This document shows, in pieces, positions 11,120 through 21,466 of a stretch of 56,685 bases of DNA. The translations under genes were made by a program, and so were the position numbers. The DNA is from Zarea fungicola. Taxonomy: Eukaryota; Ascomycota; Sordariomycetes; Hypocreales; Cordycipitaceae. Location: assembly GCA_900169235.1 (NCBI GenBank), contig FWCC01000528.1, forward strand, positions 1-56,685, read 5' to 3'. The notes under the pieces are model-generated. The model saw only the letters and a program-made list of their open reading frames with translations, was not told where the DNA came from and did no database searches. Numbering within the stretch: the first letter of the stretch is position 1; every line of letters begins with the position of its first letter.

Positions 11120-14100
11120 TATTTATTGCTTTTGTAGCTAGAGTTTGTGTGAATATCAGTCGTTTCATAACTTTACACTTGGCTCTCCAAAGCACACTTG
11201 CATCTAAATGTAGCTTGGAATAACGTACAAATGCAGCAGAACGCTATAGTGTAAATTTCAGGGTACTCATTGGATGGTACAATGCCCATGAAGATACAGA
11301 TACGGATTTTATCTGGTTCCAAAGACTCTTCGAAGCCCAGCGATGATTACTCTAGTAATGCGACAGCAACTGGCTCACACTGGAAATACAGGCAGTCACT
11401 TCCCTACACTCTGATCGTTAGAATAGTGATAGAAAGCAAATTAGCCGTGTGTGCTTGTTTGTTTCTATTAATAATGTGAGGCTCAATAAAAGGGAGTGTC
11501 GCCGCAAATGTAGTTTATGACTCATGATGAATCAGGGTTACTGCTGGCTCTATCGCAGCGAGCCTGCTACCATACACGGATCCTATCCCACGTGACTGCC
11601 TCACTATGAATTCCTTTGCAACGATCTGATGACTTTTAAAGGCGGCTCTAGCTAAAACTCAGTGGGTGGCTAAAAGCTAAGCCGAGGCTGGCATTGGTTA
11701 TTGCGAGGAAAGCAAATACGATTCCGGATGACTGGCGCTAAACGAGCGCCAAGTATAACCAATTCCTATCAGGAATGTGACCTTGTTCGAAGGAAGCCAT
11801 AAAATGGCAAAGGTCCCTTAATTCCTCTCCCAGAGGCAACACCAATCGCAAAGAGGGCCTCAGGCCATGCCCGCCAAGCATTTCGCCGCCGCCAACCCGT
11901 CCTTGTCCTCCTTCCTCTTCCGGTACTCTGGGCTTTTCTTGCTCTTGTTTATTAAAAACGCCACCAAAGAACGTGATTGTACAAAATGAATGTGGGTTTC
12001 TTTGCAAGGACTTGGCGGCATGGCCATTTCGAGGAGGCGTCGATCTGGGGCTTACAAACGAACTTGGTGGCGCGGTGGTGTTTCTTGGCCTGCTAAACGG
12101 AGAAATGAACAATTCGAATTACTTAAACGATAGGAGAATTATGTATGGTCCATTTGGTAAAATGGAATCTTCTATCCTTTATCCGGTGGCAATTTCTTGA
12201 CCTGGCTCCCTCTGCGACAACGCCTCCCGCCACATTTTGCTGGGCATTGCCGCCCTTTTAACATTGGCTTATCGCGAAAACATGTTTTTTTTTATGGCTG
12301 GCCTTATGCTTCCAAGACCGGTAAAAACCGTCTAATACCGTATAGGAGCCCAAGACATTCAAGCCAAGTGTTTTGTACCTCGGGAGTTCGGAAATGATGC
12401 CGCCGAGTGGCGGTTCCTTGGGTATCTCTGCCAGTATCGGCGGCGCCCGCCGGTCGCTCACAACGTAGGAGACGAGAGAAATTAAACAGTGGGCAGATCG
12501 GAAGAGGGCAATCGTCAAGACAAGTTTTAAGCTTAAATTTTGAATTGCACTAAATAATTCTCAGACAAAAGGCTGTCAAAGTACAGTAGACCGCTTCACG
12601 TAGCCTCATTTTCTGGAGCTGAGCGCTAGTTTGTCAATCACAGGCCAAAAGATGCTAGTAAAAGCTGCAAAAGGTGACGGTAACATCGGCTATTACGCCT
12701 TGCATTCCAATAGCTGAGCAAAAGTGCTGCCAAGTTACTTATCACTCACCCTGCCTGTACGGGTCCTTCCTGTTCGAGGTCTCGTGGACTTGCCAAGCAA
12801 AATCCCATAGAGTCTCCTCATCCGCTCCAATAGAGAGAACTGGGTCTCGAGTCACGCCTGAAGGATTGCTACGTGCCATAAAGGCTAGGTAATCGTGTAA
12901 CCAACTCCAGGCGAACGTGGGGGCGGATATCGGGCCACTCTCCAACTACGGTTGATACGACACAGGGGGAAAGCGTGGTTGGCCGATGTGATTGTCACGG
13001 GCAATGGCATATTGGACGGATGGTGTTGGTGTGCATGGGGAGAGCAAAGAGGCTAGTAATTTCCCCCCTGTCAATGCCTCACTCAAAGCATGGTCCATAT
13101 TTGCGCTTAGGAGCCACCTTAGATGCGCAAACGGAGCAGAATACAAAAGTTCCTGCTCGGCCCTGTCCGCCAAGATGTAATCTAACTGATTTTGGCGCGC
13201 CCCCGGTGGACGGTTGATGTTGGGGGCTGCAAAAAGCCAAGACCCAGCCAGCTCGCCGCCGCAAGTTAGTACATTACGAGTAGTACTGCTCCGAATGGGT
13301 GTCTCACTTGACACGTTTGCCAAGAAGGTCTGCCCAAGAGATATGGAAAAAAAGTTCCTGCACATGCATTGCAGAGAAACTGTTGCTGCATGTCTCCTGG
13401 CAAGTTGCTGTATTAACTCTAGTGCCGAGCTGAGATGTGTCTAGGGCTGATTGCATGCAAGCAGTACCGACGGTCTGGGGCTTTCAGTGTGACGGGGCCT
13501 GATTTGTTTGATTACCTTTTTATTGGCCCAGCCCGGCAGGGGCGGATTATTCCTTTGGTAGAGATTCAAGGGGTGGGTGGCAGTTGCACGGCAAAGCAAA
13601 GAGACGTTTTCTAGTGGACAAAGACTGGTGAGCAATGACTTGCCGGCTTAGATGGCGCCGCACTAGCTCAGCATTAGTTAACTTAGTGAATAACCTTAAA
13701 TTTGCTCGCGGTGTAATTCGAAGACACAGTGGGTGGGCTGACGGAGGATGCGCAGAGTGGCTTGCCCAAGGGACTTTTTCATCGGACCTGGGCCGAAGCC
13801 ATTGGTGAAGCTAATCTGTCTACTGATTCCAAGCAGTTTTATTATGTAACTAAATGCTGTGCTTCAAAGGTAGCCCCCCTGACGCCGCGATCTGACAGGC
13901 GGCAAAATGCTCAGTCGCCACTCTGTGCTCTGTAGCAAAGAAACTCGCTCACAGCCCCAGTCGCACTAGAATCGACTGTCTGATGGTATCGAACTCCACT
14001 GTGCCGGGAAGTGTCTCATCCCAGGCTTGCCACTTCCATAACTTTGGTTCTGTCGCCGTCGGGAGACTTCCCGACGCTGTTCCGTCCTGCTCTCACTCGC

Positions 14101-15430
14101 ATGCCAGGAATCAGCAGTACATTCAGTAGCTACCAACAAATGGTCTTTTGCAGCGGACTGTTTGATTTTTAGCGGGCTTGGCTGGAGGCTTGCCACGACG
14201 GCTGGCTCTCAAAGTCCCAGCCATTTGGTGGGCACAGCCCTGACAGCCAAGACAATGCCGAGCCTGACTACTCCATTCTAGACCACAAGTCACGACAATT
14301 GCAAGCCTCCAGATGTTGCACCAGAAACCGGGTCGTTTATTCTTCTTTCTTCTGCTTTGGTTCTTTTCGACATTCACGCCCCTGTTACTTGGCTCTGTCT
14401 CGGCATGGCAAAAGTCCCCAGAATCCTGGCGTACAGAAGTTCCCTTGTCGTGGGCCGATTTGTGATGCCCCCTCCTGGCTGATAACGAGGCACCATGCCA
14501 AATACTAGCCCTCGCTGCTTGGCTCAAGATTGGGTGACAGATCTTTGCGCGGGCTCCCTCTACACTACCTATTGATTAGCGCCACCACCCATCAAGACAT
14601 CATGAACCCTGCCGCTGGGGCCAGTGTAGATTCCACTTGTCAAAGTCCCCCCCGTTGCCGACATTGTGCGAGTCGATTAAATGTTGCGTGATTAGAAAGT
14701 TGCCATGCATAAACTATCAAGCGATGTTGCTTCCACAGCTCTGCTGTTGGACGAAGACTGTGCTTGAAACCTCTCAACGCCAATAAGCGAGCGCTGGCTT
14801 ACACCAGATACACTGGCGCCACAAACACAAATAGAAACAGCTGTAAAAAAGATTTCTCTATCCATGCCAGTAAATTAATATTAGTAAAGCCCTCCTGCAT
14901 GAGCAGGTGTATCTTTGTGGCGCTCACATCTCCCCATGAGGGAAGCAGCGAGGCAAACTGCCATTGTGTCTTGGCAACCAGGGTATCCGTGTGCCCCATG
15001 GCTCTTAGAGCCTGGGCACCCTACGCCGATTGAGGAAGCTCAACGCCGACTCTTTTTCTTATTTTGCCTGTAATACAACCTACAAACAATTGCACCCCCC
15101 CTTTAGTATTGCAGCCTCGAGCTGTGCGACCCTCAGGACTCTCCCCGCGATCTTGGCACTGCGGTTCTGGACACACACCTTCCCGGCTGGAGGGTGAATG
15201 GCGTTTTTTTAACTGCCCATGACTGACTGTTGGACAGAGCAAAGCCTTGGGACGGCTGTTGTTGTGTGCGACAGACACCCAGCCCTGCAATTAAACTTTC
15301 ATATATGATGCTTACATCTCCCACCTTTTGAGCCTGAGACTTTCCATCTTGTATCCGCCTTCATTCACATTTCTGTCTATTTTCTTATCTGGGCGCTTCC
15401 TGCTGGAATCGTCACGACGGGACATTAGCC
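11120..15430. other. Gene-poor 4.3-kb interval and promoter of the OPT transporter
   Basis: I read both strands for spliced and unspliced genes and found none I could support. The open frames are under 140 codons, overlap each other, and lack domain features. Sequence complexity is normal, with no repeats or RNA genes recognised. The last 130 bases carry a C/T-rich leader leading to the ATG at 15431. Confidence 0.5.
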
Positions 15431-18360
15431 ATGGAGAAATCCGCTCAAGAGCCTCGTGAGATTAACTCTCAGAATCACAACAATGGCATCCTTGGTGAGA
15501 AGCGCGAGGGTACAGAGCCCGAGGTCATGGAGAAGGTGGTAAGTGTTCATCTCCGGCGACGTTGGCAGTGGCGCCTTTTGCTAACCTCGCCGTTTCAAAG
15601 ATGTCTTCTGACTCGGACGACTTGGGTCGCACGCAAACCCTCGAAGGGTACGATTCGCATCTCTCCTCTCCATTCGCGCATCGACATGCTAACAAAATCA
15701 TGTAGCCATCTCAATGCCACCGAGGATGATATTTTGGAGGCCAAGGAAATTGCAGCCAGCTTGAGTCTCGAGGATGTCCAAAAGGTGCAAATCTACTCCA
15801 CCGCTCTACACAATGCATACCTGGTGCTAATGGAACCTGCTTGCAGATGATGAAGAACGTCCTCGCTATCCACGATGGCGATCCCAACTTTCCCTTTGTC
15901 ACACTCCAGAAGATCAAGGAGTTCCTCAGTACGCTAAACAACAGAGCTTCTGGCTAGTGCGATTTTGGCTAACGAGTTATTACAGGCAAGGAGGATATTG
16001 GCAATAACGAGGAAAAGAATGAGCGACTGGTCCAAGAGATGAAACTCGAGGCCGCACTCATCACCAACAACAGCCCCTACGCCGAGGTCCGTGCCGTCGT
16101 CGACAACCACGATGATCCTACCATGCCCGTCTCTACCATTCGTGCCTGGACCATTGGTATCATCTTCTCCGTCTTTCTCGCCTTTGTCAACCAGCTTTTC
16201 AGTATTCGCTACCCCAGCATTCGTTTCGACACCAACGTCGCCCAGCTTCTGGCCTTCCCTCTCGGCAAGGCATGGGAGCGCTGGATGCCCCGAAAGGACA
16301 TTCCCATCCCATTCACCAAGATTGTCGTGCCCCTCAACCCTGGCCGCTTCAACAGAAAGGAACACATGCTCATTGCCATCATGGCCAACACATCGCGCAG
16401 CACGCCGTACACTGCCTACATCATCTGGGTCCAGGTACTGCCACATTACTTCAACCAGCAGTACGCACGCGACTTTGGCTACATGTTCTGCAACGCCTTT
16501 GCCACCAACTTTATCGGATACGGCCTGGCTGGTCTGACGCGAAAGTTCCTCGTCTACCCATCTTACTGCGTATGGCCCGCATCGCTCGTCACAATCTCCC
16601 TCAACACTGCTCTGCACAACGAGGAGAACCACAGCGTCATGGGTCCGTTCAAGAAGATGTGGTCGATTTCTCGCTACAACTTCTTCCTTGTCACCTTTGG
16701 CGGCATGTTTGTCTATTTCTGGTTCCCCAACTACCTCTTCTCGGTGCTCTCGTACTTTAGCTGGATGACCTGGATCGCCCCCGACAACCTGAACCTCAAC
16801 ATCCTGACGGGAATGAAGAATGGTCTCGGTCTCTTCAACCCTGTTCCCACCTTTGACTGGAACATTATCTGCTTCACCACCGATCCGCTCATGATTCCCT
16901 CCTTCTCCACCTTCAACATGGTTGCAGGCATGTTCATCACTGGCCTCATGATTGCCGGTGTCTGGTACAGCAACACCTGGAACACGGGCTATCTTCCCAT
17001 CATCTCCAACCGTCTCTATGATCACTACGGGAAGCGCTACAATGTGTCGCGCACCATTGACGCCAAGGGCATGTACGATGAGGAGAAATATAGCGCCTAT
17101 TCTGCAGCTTACATGACGGCCGGCAACTCGCTCGTCTATGGTTTCTTCTTTGCCATCTACGCCGCCATTGTCACCCACGTCATTCTTTATCACCGATATG
17201 AACTGGCCATGGGATTCAAGAACCTCTGGCAGGGCATGAAGTGGAAGAAGAAGAACGCCGACGCCGACGCCGATGCCAACACTACCGTGATTACAGATGC
17301 CGATGGCACTGTCCGCTCCAACGATGGAGAGTACCAGGACGTCCACAACCGTCTCATGGCTGCCTACCCCGAGGTCTCTGAGTGGTGGTACCTTGGCACT
17401 CTTATTATTTCCGTCGTCTTTGGTATTGTTGGTATCGCCGTCTGGCCCACCTACACGTCTGTCGGTGTCGTCTTCTACGGAATCCTGCTCTGTCTCATTT
17501 TCGTCATCCCTGTTGGTATCGTCAACGCCATGACTGGCATTGAGGTCACCCTCAACGTGCTCGCCGAGTTCATTGGTGGTATGATTGTTGAGGGCAACGC
17601 GCTAGCCATGAACTTTTTCAAGTCGTACGGCTACGTCACCTGCGCCCATGCCCTCTCATTCGCCAACGATCTCAAGGTCGCTCACTACGTCAAGATTCCT
17701 CCCCGTGTCACCTTTGCCGGTCAGATGGTTGCCACATTCATCTCCACCCTTGTGTGCACTGGTGTTTTGAAGTTCCAGATTGACCTGCGCGATGTTTGCA
17801 CCGACAAGGCTCCCATGCGCTTCATTTGCCCCGGTCCCAACACTTTCTTCACGGCTTCCATCCTCTGGGGTACCATTGGTCCCCTCAAGGTCTTTGGCAA
17901 GGACGGTCAGTACAAGTGGCTGCTCATGGGCTTCCCCATCGGCATCCTCCTCGTCCTCCTGTTCTGGGGCTTGAAGAAGGCCCTTCCCAACAACCGTGCG
18001 ATCCGCCAGGTTCACATTGTCGCTGCCATTGCCGGCTCTCTTCAGTGGGCGCCCTACAGCTTCTCCTTTGCCTGGCCCGCGGTTCCCGTCGCCTGGTTCT
18101 CGTGGATCTACATTCGCGGACGCTACCTGGCGTTTTGGTCCAAGTACAACTTTGTGCTGTCCGCATCGTGGTCCGCGGCCATTGCTATCTCTGCCATCAT
18201 CATGCTCTTCTCCGTCCAGTGGGTTGACGTTGAGGTCAACTGGTGGGGCAACTACCAGGCCTCGGTCGGATGCGAAGAAGTGGCTTGCACGCTCAAGCAA
18301 CTCGCCAAGGGGGAGCGCTTCTACCCATGGTGGGACAACTCCAAGATGCCTGCTCCTTAA
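15431..18360 (+). CDS. OPT-family oligopeptide transporter, 896 aa, five exons
   Basis: This is a proton-coupled importer of small peptides or thiol compounds at the plasma membrane, of the Isp4/OPT group. Exons are 15431-15538, 15601-15647, 15706-15784, 15847-15928 and 15986-18360; the joined frame is exact. The family signature NPG-x-FN-x-KEH is visible as NPGRFNRKEH, and the KIPPR motif appears as VKIPPR. There are about 14-16 hydrophobic segments, with large loops rich in Trp and Tyr (for example SNTWNTGYLP). The first 150 residues are a hydrophilic acidic cytosolic N-terminus encoded by the four short exons. A (DA)n-like segment, KKKNADADADAN, lies in a mid-protein cytosolic loop. The C-terminus ends in a hydrophilic FYPWWDNSKMPAP. 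All parts look intact. The substrate, whether peptide, glutathione or siderophore-like, cannot be told from sequence. Confidence 0.96.
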
Positions 18361-18929
18361 ATCAGTGCTTTGTCTTGGCAGTGGATGTAATGAATTTTGG
18401 AAAAAGATGTATGCTCTGGTGTGGATGTTTGATTGAAGAAGGGTGTAAGCGAGTGAGATTCAAGCGCGGTTTTGATGCTTTGATGCAGTACGTGTTTCAC
18501 GATATTCCCCGCGAAGTTTATATAAATGAGTCGAAAATTGAGTATATTTGTCATAATTTGATACTTGTGTGATTTTTAAACGAAGATGCAGCAAGTAGGC
18601 CCAGCAAGTAGTATGAGTGTTTACCAGATTGAGAATGAACGGGGATAGTGAAGCGATAATAGGTGGTACGGTAGAATGTAATTGTTTGAAGCTAAGAAAC
18701 GCACTGAAAGCCATTAAAACATGAGTCTACAGGTCAAATATATGTAATAATACAGCTGGACCATCAAAACTCCTTGCGTGCCGTGACGCTCCAAATAAAC
18801 GTGTGGATGACAGTAATCAATCATACTCGACATGGTTCTTTCTTTTTTCTTTCCTTTTTTTTTTCTTTTTTATTGCTCCATTTTATATCGGAACTTCTTC
18901 TTTTTCTTTTTCTTTTCTTGCTTGGTTAT
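18361..18929. other. Convergent 3' intergenic region between the OPT gene and the TMEM135-like gene
   Basis: Both neighbouring genes end here. The interval is AT-rich and finishes in a long T/C tract (about 18838-18925) that reads as A/G-rich in the 3' UTR of the minus-strand gene. No gene found. Confidence 0.5.
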
Positions 18930-20712
18930 TCATTCGTCCTTGTCCTTGCTCTCCTCCTCCTCCTCCTCCTCCTCCTCCTCAATCGCCCAGTCCCGCCAGC
19001 CCTCGCCGCGGACCCAGCTCACGCCCTTGCGGAACGAGTTCTCCTTGATGGCCTTTGCGTCGCGCTCGTATACGACGCCGGTGACCATGAGCGCCAGGAC
19101 AAACAGCCACAGGTCGCCGCCCTTCATGGCGCGCCACCAGCGGCGCTTGACGCCGACCTTCCACAGAGAGTTGACGCTCGCGCGGGCGCTGTAGAGGAAC
19201 ACCAGCCTGCCCTGCTTCCGCTCGATCCACGCCCACAAGCCCGCGAAGAAGCCTCCGAGGAAGAAGCGCTGGGTGGCGAGGAGGTGGCGCGGGAGGTACG
19301 TCTGGAAGAAGCAGATGGAGGCCCAGGCGGTGGCGAGGGAGCCCGTGGCAAAGGTGGACGCCCGCAAGGTGCGCGAGACGACCCGCTGGAGGCCGGCGAC
19401 GGGGTTGTGGCGGAAGCTGCGGAAGCCGGGGATGATGGCCCAGGCCGAGTAGAAGAGGACGAAGAAGCGGGCCATGGGCGGGAAGGAGCGCAGCCAAAAG
19501 GTGAGGTGGGTGCGCGTACACGAAGGGTCGCCGGGGTGAAGGGCGGCGCAGGAGAGGGAGGTGATGAGCGGGTGCGCCTGGGAGGTGAGCGGCGCGAGGG
19601 CAGTGACGGTGGGCGGGAGGGCGTTTTTCTTGTTGGGGAACATGGTGGGTGAGATGTAGGCACTATAGTTTTGCAACTGTTAGCAATTTGTCTGTGACTG
19701 GTATGAAAAGAGGGGGGAGGAAAAACTCACGGCCAGTTCAGACGTGCCATCTCAGATAGACCGCTCACCACGTCATCGCGCGACGGCCACTTGAGCCCCG
19801 CCGGGTAGCCCTCGGGCCTCTGGTGCAGATAGACGGGCGAGTTGGCCCAGATGAACTTGCCGTAGCTGTCTGGGAAGCAGTCCTTGTCAAAGACGGCGGC
19901 GTGGAGCAGCTGGCCAAAGGCAAAAGGCTGGAGGAGCCAGCTGCCCACCCACCACGGCCGCTCACGCTTCTTACCCTGCTTGGTCGTGCCCCAGATCATG
20001 CCCTCCCCCTCGCAGAGATCCCAGCTGTACTCGAGGGCCTTGAAGAGGAGCCAGACGGCGACGCCGGCGCGCATGGGCGGCGATGGGTAGATGCCCAGGG
20101 CGAGGCCGGCCAGGGAGGCGCCGACAGCGGGCGCATAGGGCGACGTGAGGGCGCGGGTGGTGCGCGGGTTCCGCCTGCGAAAGGGCTCGACCGAGGGCTC
20201 CATGAGGTGACCCCGGAGACGTGAGAGGAAGCGGAACAGGAGGCGGTAGAGGAAGAGGATGCTCGAGAGGGAGAGGGAGAGCCTAAAGGCAGGCGACTTG
20301 TAAAACGGCTGTTTTTGTGTGGATGCTGGCGTGCTGCTGTTTATGTTAGCTTTTATTATGACTGCTCGGGGCATAGGTTCCCTTACCTGGCTTTGGATAT
20401 CTTCTTTGAAACAAATTCATAGCCCTTCATACCCGCCCAAGTCGTCACAAAGACGCGGAGAGCGTGTCGGACTGCCTTGGCATTGTAGTCGCTCGAGGCG
20501 CTGGCGTCGGTCGGCGCGAGAGACTTTTCGACGGCAGCGGGCGTGGGTGCGTTCCGGCGCAGCGTCCGGGAGCGCGAGAGGATGTATTTGTGCAGTGCGG
20601 CGTACTCGCGCGCCGAGACGGTGTAGCGAAGGGCGTTGCGCATCACCGGGTCCATGGTGGTTGCGGCCGACGAGGCTCGTCGCGGACGACCTGCTCCGTC
20701 GGGAGACGCCAT
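18930..20712 (-). CDS. TMEM135-like integral membrane protein (25D9-6 type), 554 aa, three exons
   Basis: Minus-strand exons are 20712-20387, 20336-19731 and 19662-18930, joining in frame to 554 codons. Several hydrophobic helices are visible (for example LSLSSILFLYRLLF, GASLAGLALGIYP, FLGGFFAGLWAW, LWLFVLALMVTGVVY). The motif CAALHPGDPSCTRTH matches the Cys/His motif of the TMEM135 N-terminal-type domain. Animal TMEM135 is linked to peroxisomes and mitochondria; the Neurospora relative is known as integral membrane protein 25D9-6. The C-terminus carries ten consecutive Glu encoded by a pure GAG run, then SKDKDE. The first intron has two possible acceptors three bases apart (exon 2 starting at 20336 or 20333), changing one residue. 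The start at 20712 is chosen; an upstream in-frame Met at 20745 would add 11 residues. Confidence 0.88.
18951..18980 (-). repeat. (CTC)10 microsatellite coding for a Glu run
   Basis: Ten uninterrupted CTC triplets on the plus strand read as ten GAG codons near the C-terminus of the TMEM135-like protein. Pure triplet runs slip easily, so the Glu number is probably variable between strains. Confidence 0.9.
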
Positions 20713-21466
20713 GGCTGCGGTCGTATCTAGTGCGAAACAATACAAGTCGTGTACCGATTTAACGTCGTCTAGTCATTAAAACGTAAAGCAACAGAGGAGG
20801 CGACGATGATGCTCTGTGGTGAGCGAATGGCGTTGATGCAGATGGCGAGTCGTGCTTATCCCGAGGCAAACAGGGGGGGTTCAACACGCGCAAAGCTTGA
20901 CGCAGCTCAATTTCCTTATCAGCTGCAAAACAGTCTGCTGGACTAATTGGGGGGTATTTTTCTTTTCCCCCGCTCTTTTATCGAGATTAAGAAACAAATT
21001 TCTTGGCTCCCAAAAAATATCAGGACACAATGTCTTGCGAGGGAAGAGGGACTGGTGAGTAGATACAGACGGTGCAGGGAGATGAAAACACAGAATGGAG
21101 CGAAGAACGATTGGAATGCTCTTCATCACAAGCAGCCCACCAAGCAAGCAAGCCTCGGCTTCAGGAGCAATAAAAGGGACGCTATAATCATGCAGTGTGG
21201 GGGAGAGTGAGCACCATCTGGGGTTGTCGCGAGCTAGTGACAAAAGGTACCCGCTAGTCCGCAGCGTGAACCGTGACGTAGCAAGTACATTGTGTCTCGG
21301 CTGTGTAGATCCTTTATATTGAAAAAAATGAAAAAGCTATGCAAAGCCATGCAAAAGCTATGCAAAAGCTTTGGACCTGGTAACCTATCCTATTTACATG
21401 CAACAATCTGTCGCCATTTTCCTGCTCGAAGGCATTATGCCTGTAACCAATTTTTGTAGAGTCCTC
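20713..21466. other. Intergenic: promoter of the TMEM135-like gene and 3' UTR of the ankyrin gene
   Basis: I see no gene. A short repeat of ATGCAAAGC/ATGCAAAAGC occurs three times at about 21338-21371. The remainder is unremarkable. Confidence 0.45.

Noticed and set aside
15934..17346. 470-codon minus-strand frame across the OPT transporter
   Set aside because: Antisense shadow of a clear gene, for the same codon-bias reason.
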